This document shows positions 11,771-23,659 of a stretch of 64,000 nucleotides of DNA, in pieces (the first letter of the stretch is position 1; every line of letters begins with the position of its first letter). The DNA comes from Dastarcus helophoroides (taxonomy: Eukaryota > Arthropoda > Insecta > Coleoptera > Bothrideridae). Position numbers and translations under genes: made by a program. The notes under the pieces are model-generated. The model was not told where the DNA came from and did no database searches. It saw nothing but the letters and a program-made list of their open reading frames with translations. The DNA lies in contig CM053326.1 of assembly GCA_028583605.1 (NCBI GenBank), positions 38,223,931 to 38,287,930 of the forward strand. The letters run 5' to 3'.

Positions 11771-12014
11771 AAATTTTTTTTTATTTGTTTTTTTATATTT
11801 CAAGCAAAACAGCTTACAATAGTGCTCCAGCACTATTGTACTGTTCCGACGGAGGGATTGGGGGCCAAGGACCCGGCCCAAAGAAATAGAAGTTTTTGGT
11901 CAGTATACGTAGTTTGAGCAGAAGTCCGACACTATCTGGGTCATCTTCCCAGATGTCCGTAACGGATTTTCCCCTACTTTTAAAAAAAGCATACAATATC
12001 GAAGCACGAGGCAA
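11771..12014 (-). pseudogene. probable 3' end of a minus-strand retroelement
   Basis: On the minus strand 66 codons are open, including RGKSVTDIWEDDPDSVG and FYFFGPGPWPPIPPSEQ, followed by a stop, a short hairpin (AGTGCTGGAGCACTATTG) and an A-rich tail at 11790-11771. Coding end plus A-rich tail suggests a retroposed 3' end. I do not recognise the protein family. The tail abuts the Jockey-like fragment on the opposite strand. Confidence 0.4.
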
Positions 12015-12049
12015 AACCCATTGTTTTCGAAGACCTACAGGAAAAAATG

Positions 12050-12968
12050 CAAGTTCCGGGCTGTCGAGAATCTCGACTGCGATTGATCCAATGTATTTTT
12101 TTCTAACAAAGCATCGTTCTATGCGTGGACTTCCATAAGATATGCTGGTGAGCTGGTGAGCGATTGCTTCAATGAACCATCAAACAGGCAGTAAAACTCC
12201 ACGTTTGGGGATGTTACTCTGAGAACGGTTTTAGGTGTTTAGAGCTCTTTATGCAGAATTTGGATGCCCAAAAAACTCGTCATTATTTATAAACGTGGTT
12301 TTCTAAAGCCTGTCCAGAAGATGTGGTGTCAAAAGCGAAAACTGGATTTTAGGGGAGGACAATGATCCAAAACATCGGTGTCACCTCTGTACCTCATGCA
12401 GAGCAGACATTGGCATCGTAACTTCAGACTGGTTTTCACAGTCTCTTGATGCAAATCCAATGAAAATTATTTGGAGCACTGTAATGAGGTAGCTTGCAGA
12501 AACACGTGTCTTCATCCTTAAGCAGCTGTCACGAAAAATCGGAGAGATATGGCGCTTATTACTCCTAGGATATGCTGAAAAGCTGGTAGAAAGTATGCCC
12601 AAAGGGTGCCAGGTTATTCTGGAAAGCAATGGGGATTGTACCATGTAATAGGTAGTTGCGCTTTTAATGTACTTTTAATTAAAAAGTATAAATAAAAAAA
12701 TCTTCAATAGTTTTCCTAAAACCAAGGAACGTTTCTTGATGAACATACTGTATATAGAACAAGATATGTAGACCCAACACACCTTTATGTAATTATGGCT
12801 TAATTATCTAACTTGATTGCTTTTGTATTAACTGAACAAAACAAATTTATCACACCAGTTTAGAAAAAAAAACTGAAATATGCAAAAAACTTCACATGCA
12901 TTTATTGAAAAATGTTTAAATATGAATATATACACTTTATATGCATTTTGCATATAATCCCAGCTCTA
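12050..12968 (+). pseudogene. Tc1-like transposon, 3' part: catalytic domain remnant and terminal repeat
   Basis: Three broken frames give the Tc1 transposase catalytic order. KLHVWGCYS at about 12196-12225 matches the 'VWG' block. DNDPKH at about 12360 holds the second catalytic Asp. After a degenerate linker come MKIIWSTV (the 'NPIE..W' region, with catalytic Glu lost) and KLVESMPKGCQVIL near the C-terminus. The terminus GCATATAATCCCAGCTC near 12950-12966 is the inverse of the end at 6537. Stops and frameshifts are frequent and the DDE residues are not all kept. The matching N-terminal half lies about 5 kb upstream at 6740-7015. Confidence 0.6.
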
Positions 12969-13309
12969 CAACGTACCTCAAATTAAAAACTGAATGATAT
13001 ACATAACAGAAATTGCAAATTTAAAGTAGAATTTTGAAAAATAGAATGTTTAAAGATACAGAGGAAAATTTTCCAATTTTGGATTTTTATCCCATTTTTC
13101 AGTTTAAATTTAAAACGTACAATTCTTTTCCCAACAATTTGACACTAAAATTAAAATTTTAATTTTTTTTGCAAGTATTCTCACAGCTATTAAAAATTTC
13201 GGACCATCTGTATCATGTTAGGAATCTGTATGAGGTTATAAATCGGTATGAAATTAGGGGAAAATATTTTTTTGATTTGTTTTAAAAACATGTTCAATTA
13301 AAAAGTTTT

Positions 13310-13446
13310 TTTCTCTCTGAGAACAATATCTTAGCTATCGAAACGCCTTTGAGCAACGTTTGTTGGGTCTTTTAATCTTTCTTGGTTTCAGGGGACAAGA
13401 TTTGTATTTTAATTTTTGAAGATAACCAAGGACCAGTCCTTCCACC
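13310..13446. repeat. foldback repeat, copy B (right arm only)
   Basis: This half-copy shows the GAAACGC core, CTTGGTTTCAGGGGACAAG, and the full outer end reading ...AACCAAGGACCAGTCCTTCCACC. It defines the outer end missing in copy A and matches copy C at 46811-47060. Copy A could be the other end of the same element, giving a span of 9862-13446; this is not proven. Confidence 0.55.
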
Positions 13447-16400
13447 AAAAAAAAAACAAAATTTAAATTATGTTTACTTTCCCTTCTCTTTTACAAAAAA
13501 GTAATATTTTGCCTGCTTGTAATTAAGCTTCTAAACAAATATTTTAACCTGAACAACTTTTATGTTCTAAAAAAATGTCAAACACTGGTCATAAAAACTG
13601 GTGTTCGTAAAAAAACGTAAAAATAATTTAATGACATATTCGTGAGAATATTTCGCATCAGGAAACACAACACTGTGTCAATCCACCCTAGGCCCAAATA
13701 AATCACAGTATAATAGAATTATTAGTGTTACAGTTATCACGCAATCCAACATTTTTCTAACCTAATTCTAGTCAACCGAAGAACCATATCATTACATAAA
13801 TGTAGTCACATTAGGGCGTAATTTCTTTATAAATGCTTCCTGTCGCAAGCACAGGTATTTCGGGAACCCACGCAGACCGTTGACAATCCCTCGAAAAAAA
13901 TCAGGCCGAATATTTGGTGATTCTTATCTTGCTGGACAACACTAAGGTCTTTATTAACGAAATTCAATAGTTTCGTGGAGAGTACATTAGTTTCTCTTGT
14001 AATCCTATTGGAAATGCTGTAATCGTTTAATCAGTGTCGTTGTGAAGTCAAAAATTCCGAGAAAGGGTTAACACATGTTTCAATGTTAGACCATTAGTTC
14101 TAACACCTTGTTTTAACCAAACAATACACAGATCAATATGAAATGGTCAAAGTTTGGATCCAATCTGTATCTGTAAATGCATCTTAATTTATTTGGCACT
14201 CTCGAAGGTTTTCGGCTCGGCACTCTGTCTTTGGTTTGCCCTTAAGCCCTTCGCTTTGTCGATGCTTATCGAATGAAGAATCATCTTGTAAACTAAAATG
14301 GACATTTGGAGAAATTTTAACATTTCGATGACTATTGTTTTAATATGTTTTAAGGCAGATTTGAGGCGGTGCTTTATTTTAAAGTGATCCGTCATTTAAA
14401 GTGTTAAGATTTTAGCGATAAACGTGGTAGGTGTGGATTTCATATTTCCTTAAACTGACAGCAAGTTTTAAAGCAATAATTTTACATTTTAATTCATTAA
14501 AAATCTTTAATAGTAATAATTCCGTATTAACTTTTTATGTTAATGCAATACTTTTAATAATTATATATTACGTAAAGAAGATTGAATTAGAATGTCTTAT
14601 AGAAAATTAGAACATTTATATTCGATTGAAAAAGGTTAGTTTCCATAAATGGATTCTAATACATCAGGCACTTTAAGGTGCGTATTTTATCAAATCTAAA
14701 GGTATGTAAAAGAGGGCGAGTTCTTTCGACAAGAATACATAAATATTTAACACTGTGAAAGGGTTGTTATCATCGAACCAAACCTGAAGTTTGAAATAAA
14801 TGTATCGATATTGTAGCATTCGGATATCTTTCTTTAACTATTTGAACAAGACATAATCTTTAATTGATTTTACATACACGCTAAGTCGAAGACAGAAGAC
14901 GATAAAATAAACCATAGGCGTCCTCAAAATGTTTTAATTGATTATTTAATAATGCATATTCTATGGTAATCGACAGTACTTTGAAATAAAATCGATTTCA
15001 ATGGAAATTTCTAAAATAATAAAAATCTGAAACGTAAAATGGCAGACGATATTTTGAAACCGGACCACAAACACACTAATGACATCCCGTACACAAAAAA
15101 AAAATATTCCTTATTATAGATTCAGAACGTGTTAATGGGCTAAACGAAACTTAACAATTTTATCTGGTTGACTACATGTAACACAAATTACCCATCTAGT
15201 GGTCAGCATTAATGGTAAACTCATATAATCCTCTTGTAGGTAAAAGCTGTGTCGAACAGCATTGTGCATTTGTTTATTGTACACAGATCTTTGGCAACGG
15301 ACAGCTCCTATTCTGGTTTTAACTCAATTATCTTGAAACCTGAGTCTTTTTTTCACTTAATCTCTGCCACGGTATTTCGTGTTTTCGCACACGCGCTGAC
15401 ATCAAAGGTATCCCGTTGTTGCAAAAGCCCCACGTTTTTGTTCAAAAGCTGTAAAATTGTGTATAAAACATGTGTACCAACCGTTTCGATTGTGGTCAGC
15501 TCGACTAGTTTTTATTATGTGGATTTTGTTAAATCTTACATTTCTTTTTAGCGTTTGCTTTATACACAATAGTAGGAATTTGAGAATTCTGCGTGGTCAT
15601 TCTTTTAAGATAACATATTGGCTGAAAATCACGACTCTATCGTAAAATTTTAAACCCATAATTTATTAAGAACGTAAATCGGCAGCATACGCTAGCGAAA
15701 TGGGATATAATGGTGATGTTTTTGGGGTTCCCTTGAGTATTAAATATTTTCCCTGTAATAATTCTAACCAGTAAAAAGATAACATCTTTAGATTTACTAC
15801 TTTTAACAATTAGCTTTAAAAATAATTTTATCTGTACAATAAAAACTTTAGCATCATTTTTACGTGATTTAGATCAGAACCACATAGGTGAGATTTAAGT
15901 GTCTCAATTGAGTTTCTCTTCACCAAGTAACGCAGGCTATTTCTGAATCAAAGTTGATCTTAAAAGAAGGATACTTGGATGGCGCTTATCCAAATGGAAC
16001 CAACTGCCAAATTAACATTTTTGAGTTATGGTTATCAAAAGATGGACAAATGAATACTTTAATTTCTCTAAAAAGATCCACATCTACATCGTCATTTATT
16101 AGTGAATGGATCAAGCGCCAAACTGACAAGTTGGTTTCTATATTTCTCTAAAAAAACCAAGTGACAGGTTCCATCTGAATAAGTAAAGGGGTCATGTCAG
16201 GTAGTCCCCTTTAACTATTTAATGTAGAGTTTATTCTTGTTATACATATTTTTAAACAAGATTTTAGTTGTGACAATATGGACAGAAGTATAAAAATAAT
16301 TTTGCCAGCATTAGAGTCACAAGAAAACATAGTATTTTGCCCCAAAAATAAAAAAATGTTAAACTTCATTTGCCTTCTAACACTGAAGAGCTCATTTTAT

Positions 16401-16589
16401 GGTCAGAAGGCTAGAATGGTCAAAATAGAAATATCAAAATTGTTTTAATTCTAAAAGCCATACTTTCCACACATGCAGATTTGAAAAGATTTTTTTAATT
16501 TTTTTAAATTGTTTCGGGACAAAACTTCTCCCAAATGACACTGATCTTGACAAAAGAGGAAAAAGAAACGAAAGGTATATACACTGGAA
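13447..16589. other. unassigned sequence, about 3.1 kb
   Basis: Mixed AT-rich sequence. Open frames of 60-100 codons at 14189-14395, 15249-15645 and 15954-16151 have no family motif and several begin at non-ATG codons. No transposon termini were recognised. Confidence 0.45.
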
Positions 16590-16592
16590 GAG

Positions 16593-17060
16593 TTGAAAAA
16601 TATTATTTTGAGATGCCAGAGTAAAAAGGCTTTTTTAGTGACAGAGATGCAAAGCGAAGATTTTTTCAGATGCGAAGAATTAGGTAAAGTAATAATTAAT
16701 AGAAAAAAAAGGAGTATCCGGAGAAAATGTTGGTTGGCTCAAAAGCCACGTGATAAAAAAGATAAGCCTCTAAGGATCTTTCTCAAAGAAGCACATCAAT
16801 GTGAAAACTAAAGAAATGAATATTTCAATACAAGTAAGAGCAAGACCGTTAATATTAACAGACTCAAAATTGGAACTTCTTTATCTTGATGGAAAAAATA
16901 TATCTGAGAAGAAATTAGCAGATATCAATAGCGTTCTGCCATTAAATGTACAAGACTTTTATATGAATTTAAAGGTGCAAATTTTGAGGACAATATCGAT
17001 GGATTCCAAAAAAATATTGATTTTATAATAGAACCAATATGTGACGAAGAGAAAGAGTAG
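16593..17060 (+). pseudogene. C-terminal fragment of a WSD/QNRN-family transposase
   Basis: Two adjoining open frames (16593-16808 and 16801-17025) read EMQSEDFF...ELGKVIINRKK, then ISEKKLADINSVLPLNVQDF. The order 'M...DF', a Lys/Arg-rich middle, then 'IS..K..D+...LP.....FY' is the C-terminal layout of the transposase at 35742-38426, which ends ALPQAKVDAIKS and IPEMDRQYYDSIL. The frames overlap, implying one frameshift. Neither the WSD catalytic motif nor termini are seen, so this is a fragment. Similarity to the other copy is distant. Confidence 0.5.
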
Positions 17061-18548
17061 TAAAATATTGTTATGTTATTATAGTATTTTATGTTCATTC
17101 ATCATTATCTTTATATACCCTTTTTTGAAAATTGTATTTGTTTAGTTTTATATTTAACAAAAAGAACCAACCGCCAAAAATGTATCAAAATATTATCAAA
17201 TTTTTAATTTAATTTTTCGAAACTAATGGTATGAAACCATAGTACATGACGACCTGAACCATTAGATATTGGAATGTGATGAAAATATTAAATCATTATT
17301 TTTTAACCTTAAATTGTAATTTAAACATGGATTGCTCAAAACTTATGAATGGCACTTAGTTTTGTTTGGATAAGTACCATCCACTTTTAAATGTAGAGAA
17401 CAATATTTTAGATCCCAAAAATGATCTTTATTTGAAGTTACAGGTAGGAATATTGAAGCGCAACTGATAAAATAAAAACTCAGATTCTAAGCCCAGTTCT
17501 ATGCAATATAACCTAAAGCACCATGGTCAAAAATGGTTTCCTAAATAAGCCACAATTCTTGAGTCATTTTTTTCAAATATTCTAAAATTTGTTTTCTGAA
17601 ATTGTGAAACCTATCAGCAATGAATGAGCTTGGAATTACCCTTTTATAATTACAAATACGATTTGTATATCGTTACTGATCCAAAATTCAACACGTTAAC
17701 GCCTTCATGAACGACAGTAACAACAGGAAATTTTTAAGAAACATTAAAACGTATTGTATATCCGCTATCTATTAGAAAAGAATACTAAAAAGTTGTTCAT
17801 GTCAATAATGTCTGTTACAAAATGATTTATTAGTTCTTTAAATTTGCGTCTCGTAGTTTACGATACCAGCAACACGCCCTAAATGTCTAACTTTCTTGCT
17901 CTGGCCATCGCATCAAGTTCGATATATTTTATCCTTTCTCGAATACGAACTAGTATTTTCACTTAAACCACGAACGTCTTTATTTCGTTAGTGAGAAAAC
18001 GAGTTAACTGCACTCAACAACAAAAGATTAGATACTGGTTAACACTTTTTACCAATATATCTTTTAATTAATAGTGGCTTTAGTTAAGATAGGCGCCATA
18101 TTAAGATATCAAACGTCAAAATCCCCAGATAAATCGTTTTCACTCCGAAGGTAGGTAGGACTTTTATCATAGACGTGCAAGAATTTTTTTTCGTATATCG
18201 ACTTGTCTAACGTCAAAACCAACACTTAACACTGATTTTGGTCATTCCCTAAATTTTAGATTCATACAAACGCTTTTTGAAGCGAATTATTGATGGCTTT
18301 TAAAACAAGACTCCCCAATCATGGTCAAGTTGGCAAATTAATTCAGTTGAGCGAGCAACTTTTCTCTTTTTTTCCCCACTTTACTTCGGTTAGTTTATTT
18401 TTTGAAATAGTTTTAAAATTTGAGCGAATTTCGTAACTATAAAAGCCAAAATTTCAAGAAAAAATACCGAATATTCGGATTTGTCCTCAAAATTTCGCTA
18501 CATTTCAAACTTAAGCTAAAAACTTCGAGAGCTGCAAGAAAAATTTAT
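17061..18548. other. unassigned sequence
   Basis: AT-rich, with no open frame above 60 codons, no tandem repeat and no terminal repeat that I can see. Confidence 0.5.
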
Positions 18549-18676
18549 TTTGCGCGTTATCGGTTCGAATGATTAACACTTGGTGAATTGTAACTACTTT
18601 ATTTCAAATCTGAACTCGGAACACTACAATTGTAATTCACTTAACTAATTAACTCACTTATTCATTGACTTCTAAC

Positions 18677-20039
18677 CATGATAATGTATAAGTAAGGTAT
18701 TCCGACGCGAAGCGAAATGTGGCACGTAATCGGGAGACTGGTGGCTTACAGAGAGAGATAGACAGTAAGATGTTTAAGAACTAGCGTAAGTCTATGCAAA
18801 GTATACGGCACCGTCCGACGTACATATGTCTGGAATATTGGATGTAACTTTAAAAAAAAATTAGAACAAGATATTTTAGATAAACTTTATTTGGATAATT
18901 ATTTGTCACATTTTGGTGACCTTCATTTCTTTTTCCCTGCTTTTCTTTCATTGCTACGGTAATAAACTTTGAAATTTCAAATGACATCGGTATTTTTTGT
19001 TTGCATTTTTACAATTTGCATATCTTTCTGCAATTGGTGACCCCAAATCTTACAAGGTTTAGAAAAAAAAGGTCTTTTTTTACCAATTCTCATATTAAAT
19101 AATTTATTACTATTTTTAAACATGCATTAGTAATTAAAATTAAATTTTTGCCACTATATCTATGTTCGTTTTTGGTAACGATTTTATTTTAATACTTAGA
19201 TTTCTTTAAAAATAACATTAAAAAATGAATAAGAAAAATCAGTAAAATTATGATTTCCAGAAATTCTCAGAACCTAACCTCTATAAATTTGATGTTACCG
19301 AATGCAGAAAGTTAAAGATTTTTTCAAAAGAGCAAATAAAAAATGCGGCTGTCATTTGAAAACTCAAAAATTAGTTACCAAAGCAACAAAATAAGAGCTA
19401 AGAAAACAAAATCAAAGTCACTGGAAAGTGACAAAAAATTAACCAAAAAAGTTTATCGGACACATTTTTTCTATAAACATTTTTAAAAAAGTTATAGCTA
19501 ATGTTCTATACGTACGCCGGACCTTGATAAACCAAATGGCTCGTCTGTTTATTAATATCATTTTTCTTTCCTAAATATACAAAAAGAATTTTATGTTTAA
19601 ATTACTTTTATTTAATAGAAACAGATTAAATTTATTAAGAAATACGTACTCTCCACAGTTCATTGTTCATTTCTCTTAAAACAATATCTGCCGGTCATTT
19701 CGCGGGATTTTTCGCCTCCATACATCAACTTTGTCCTTAGGCACTCGAAACAACGACACTTTTTCATGACAGCTTTTATAACCGCTGTTGCACATAGACA
19801 CAAAACAAGTCTTGCCCATTTTGTAATTAAAATATAAATATAAAACCGAAAAATTGCGAAACAATTGCATAAAGTATCAATATTTACATAAGAAAGCATT
19901 GCTTAATCTACTCAAGGCAAGTCCTTCTACTGTCTATCCTTCATATGGTGTTCTCTTTTCAATCGTCTCCAGTTTTAGTGCCACTTATCGCAGCAGTGGG
20001 ATATAGCGGGTTACGTTACCAGTCTTATATTATATCATG
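18677..20039 (-). mobile_element. P-superfamily DNA transposon, internally deleted, 1363 bp
   Basis: The ends are inverted repeats: left CATGATAATGTATAAG, right (reversed) CATGATATAATATAAG, followed on both sides by a GGTA block. A perfect 8-bp duplication CTTCTAAC flanks it (18669-18676, 20040-20047). CATGAT ends and 8-bp duplications are the hallmarks of Drosophila P elements, and the minus strand encodes a THAP domain, which starts P transposase. No catalytic or GTP-binding part is visible in 18677-19670, which is AT-rich, so the element needs transposase in trans. It sits in an LTR, so it is younger than that LTR. Confidence 0.88.
19676..19819 (-). pseudogene. THAP-domain exon of P transposase (truncated)
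   Basis: The minus-strand ATG at 19819-19817 starts a THAP zinc-finger: MGKTCFVSMCNSGY gives the first Cys pair (C-x4-C), then VSLFRVPKD and VWRRKIPRND, the canonical 'LF.FP.D...W...I.R.D' core. In P elements this domain binds the transposon ends. The frame stops about 48 codons in. The next frame continues KRNEQ and nearby GTACGT could be a splice donor, but the distal C-x2-H ligands are not found, so the finger is incomplete. An upstream extension to 19899 lacks THAP character, so I place the start at the ATG. Confidence 0.8.
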
Positions 20040-20239
20040 CTTCTAACTAACTGAAGGAAAGCCAACCGCCTTATATAGGTCCCGCTTCGGCTTCTGGAAG
20101 GAACAAGCAGATAAGACTTTATCATTTGTCGAAACTTCTGGAACGCTTATTTGCCGTTTGATTTATTATCGCGGCCACTTCCCCTTAATCAAATTTTCTA
20201 CAAAATTCCATCTAAATTTTATAATAACATTTTGTTACA

Positions 20240-23200
20240 ATACATATAAGTAACTAAATATTTCAACAAAAAAGGGATTGTACATTTAATTCTCTTTTTT
20301 ATGATTTTCCTATATTTTTTTTGATATGTCCGTTTTTGAAAATTCCTAGCAAGTTTTAATTTTCTGTTGAGATTTTTAAAATATTTTGTTTGTAAATTCT
20401 GGGAAGAGTTAAAAAATTGGAACTTCGCTGAGTAAAAAAAGAAATTCTAAGAAGTTTCAATCATCTAAAAGTATGAATTGGTTTCTTCCTTACTTTTTGT
20501 TTTCAAAATTCTAATTACATTTTAAAATTTAGTAAAAATTTTGAATTTTTTTCTTAAAATATTTAATTTTCACGTAATACTGTGATTACTTGAATGTTTT
20601 TTTTTCAATATTTTGAGCATTTTTCAAGCTTTACAAATGTGGCGTACCTTCCAGGAATAATGTACCGGCGTAAACAGTATTATCATTACGTCCTAATGAC
20701 GTTTCGAAATCGTCATTGGGATTTTACCATCTTCCTTGATAAGCGTAAATACGGATCAAAATTTTAATCTTTTTCTCGGATTTTTTGCATTTTTTTTAAA
20801 TATAGTTGCGGAAAATTTCTAGCTTTTAGATATTTTTTCTGAAACTTTTTAATTTAAAAATTTTTAATTTACAATTTAAAATTAGAAGTTGAAAGGCGAA
20901 ATTAGGAGAAGAGAAAAATCCAGATTTTAAAAAAGATAATCTTAGTTTCATTTTGTAAAATATATTTTTCCCTAAACTATTAAATTTAGTCTCGAAATGC
21001 TTGAAATTTTGTAAACAAACTCTTTTAAATTCTAAAATAATATGTTTATTTTGAATGCTTAACCAACGTATTTTTTTCGACTAGACTTCGAAATTTCTAA
21101 AGGGTTTTCTTAGAATGTAGACTGTCAAATTAGAATTTTTTTTTTTTTCAGAAATCTAAAAAACCCCGGAATTTCGAAAACTCTAAAATTCTAAAATTGT
21201 TTTCTTAAATTTGTTTATATTTTTTGCTTTTTACTGTTTTAATTTATTATTAAAAAAAAAGAAAAAGTTAAAAAAACTAAAACCGACTACGGAAAATATG
21301 AATTGAAAAGTATAAAACAAGAGAGTATCCTTGCCTAAAATATGTATAAAATAATTGTTCTATAGATTTAGGGAATTCCATATTTTGAAAAAATATTTTA
21401 TTATTCGCTGTCATAAAAGACGATTGTTCGAATTAACTCGTTAGAGCTATGATTTAAGAGTTTAACCATGATCGCATGGCAAATCCCTCATACAGCAAAA
21501 CATCATCAGCCATAAACATTACGAAAAAGTTGAGTTTTATTGGAATAAAGTTACCTTAAAGGGTATCCCTGAAAATACTCTAAATTTTACTAAAAGTTTT
21601 ATTAAAGTCCATTTAGCAGTTTTCGAGATTATCCCGGACAAACATTCAGTCGACAGACGGACAGACTTAGATGTTCCAGTTTTATTAGTGTAGATTTATC
21701 AAAAACATTTCTTCAATTTAAGGCAATGCTTTCCAAGACAGAAAATTAATTAAAAAAGTGCGTTTTTACCTATGACTCATTTATAGATTTATGTAACATT
21801 CACATTTTTAATAAAATGTGAATCCTGGACACAAAGTGTAGCCTTAGACCACCCAGCCTCGATAATGACTTTAAATCTTCCTATTTTGTCGGCTTCTGGT
21901 CGGCCTTTTTGAACATTCCTACCAAATAGTGTTAATAATGGCACTTGTGATTACACGGCCAATTGGATATGGTGACAATTCTTCTCAAGATGTGCGACAA
22001 CGCAACCGTAAAAGATCTCCTCTTAAAGGATAGCTCATCGTATTTAGCACCAAAGTAAGCAATAAAAATAATTCTCCTAGAGAAAACCGACTATTACTAG
22101 CTACAAATCTGAAATGTGAATTGGATAAATTATAGCACTTCTTCGCTAATTTGACGTGTGTATCCGTTGTGTTTTCGTCTTAAATTCGGCAAAGGTGTTG
22201 TTAGTGGGTGTTTCCCTAATTTCCACCCTTTGGTGGCAAATATAATTTTGTCTGCCAACATGGTAGACGCGCGGCGCTTGTTATTGCCCGTTCATAAAAT
22301 ATAACCGGTGATTTTTGTTTAAAGCTCTTGATTCGTGCCGAAAGTGGCTTATATGCGCAATACAAAATTACAGGTTAGACGGCTCGTTTGTCGGGCGCCC
22401 TGTCTAGTTAACGTCTGATTTATGATATCACCATGAAACGTGTGAAACTTAAAGGTAGACTCATTGGGCTCTTTAGATGTTATAAAGGTTCATTAGTTTT
22501 TTGAAAAGAAAATATGCGTATATACGCGGAGTGTCTCAGTCTTATTAATTTTCAGCGCAGATAGCGGAAAATGAGTATGATACGAATAAGTGACTACAAT
22601 TGATTTTAGGCAAACAATTTACGCCGAAAAAATTCAAATAGTATATTGAACCACTTTTCGGGCTATCACTGACTCCAGTTTTTTTGATAATTTTGAAATA
22701 AAGAGACGTCGGCAGTTGGGAGAAACAAAGCCTTGCTTAAGGATGCCTGAAAGATGAAAAGAGTCATTAAATGATACTCTCGGCCCTAAGAACTACAAAA
22801 AAGTAGTTGAATGACTCGAAAGTTAAAACTGAAATCGTGAAGGAGTGGGTGCAGTTGTTATAAGGTGTCTAATACTCAAAAGGTATTTTCCGACGATTTG
22901 AGTTTTGTGAATCTATGAGGGAATATGAGGTGCCGATGGAATTTTTTTTAAACTATATTTTGTTTACCAACAAATCGTTTTCTTCTTTATATACTCCACA
23001 ACCTTTAAGTTAAGTACTTTGTACTTACTGTACTTTGGGCTATGTTAAGAAATTTATAATCAAAATCTAAACATGGAAGTTTAAGAAAATTGAAATGTCC
23101 ACAAAAGCTTAAAAATATTGAAAATATTGAGCCTCAATACCAAATTTAAAGAAAAAGATGGTCATTTATAGTTTAAAGTTGATATTTTGAAAAAACATGC

Positions 23201-23650
23201 CAATATTTTTTAAAAAAAGCAAACTTTAAAATGGCATTTAAATATTTTAGAGAAAATTAAAAAACAGCAAAGAAACTGAGATTTTAGGTCAAAGTTTTTC
23301 TATAAAACAATTTCAAATACTTGCAGTTAAATTCGAAAATTTGAAACAATCAAGGACGGATTGGTCGCGGCCCTATGTATCACACTGGTGGGAGTCCCTA
23401 GGTCATATTCACGGTATTTTTGATGACTGAAAAAAATTCATATGGCTTTATGTGATGGCCAGTAATATTGACGTCTAAAAAAAAGGTGATCACATACTCT
23501 TCTGGAGGCCCCTGAATGGTTAGAGTCCGTATGGAATTGCACATTTTAAATTCGCCCCCAGAAACTACTTAAAATTTCCAGATTAAATCTGAAATCTTAA
23601 GAGAGAAATTATTAAAAAGAATTATTTTAATTTTAATCCTTAAGGTTCTA
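20240..23650. other. unassigned AT-rich sequence, about 3.4 kb
   Basis: Positions 20285-21290 resemble weak T-rich repeat. Positions 20645-20755 contain a segment whose reverse reads GGAAGATGG...TTTCGAAACGTC, similar in layout to the CTGAAGA...GAAACG motifs elsewhere. Positions 21300-23650 show no coding motif. A CAGACGGACAGACTTAG string near 21655 is a common low-complexity string and was not interpreted. Confidence 0.4.
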
Positions 23651-23659
23651 CTTTTCTAC

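Larger units (their letters stand above)
18549..20239 (-). mobile_element. second copy of the LTR, interrupted by a P element
   Basis: Positions 18549-18676 match the U5/R end of the LTR at 4344-4680 (ATCGGTTCGAA, then TTTATT, the reversed AATAAA, then TTAACTAATTAACTCACTTA). Positions 20040-20239 match its U3 end (ACCGCCTTATATAGG, CTTCTGGAA, TTATCGCGGCC, ending TTTTGTTACA). The two parts rejoin exactly once the 1363-bp insertion and one 8-bp duplication are removed. Without the insertion it is about 320 bp. The TATATAAGG box is retained. Terminal duplication is unclear at the left edge. It is probably also a solo LTR. Confidence 0.8.

Noticed and set aside
15480..15515. Minus-strand CTGACCACAATCGAAACGG, similar to a hammerhead core
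   Set aside because: CUGANGA is not met and no stem II can form between the two blocks.
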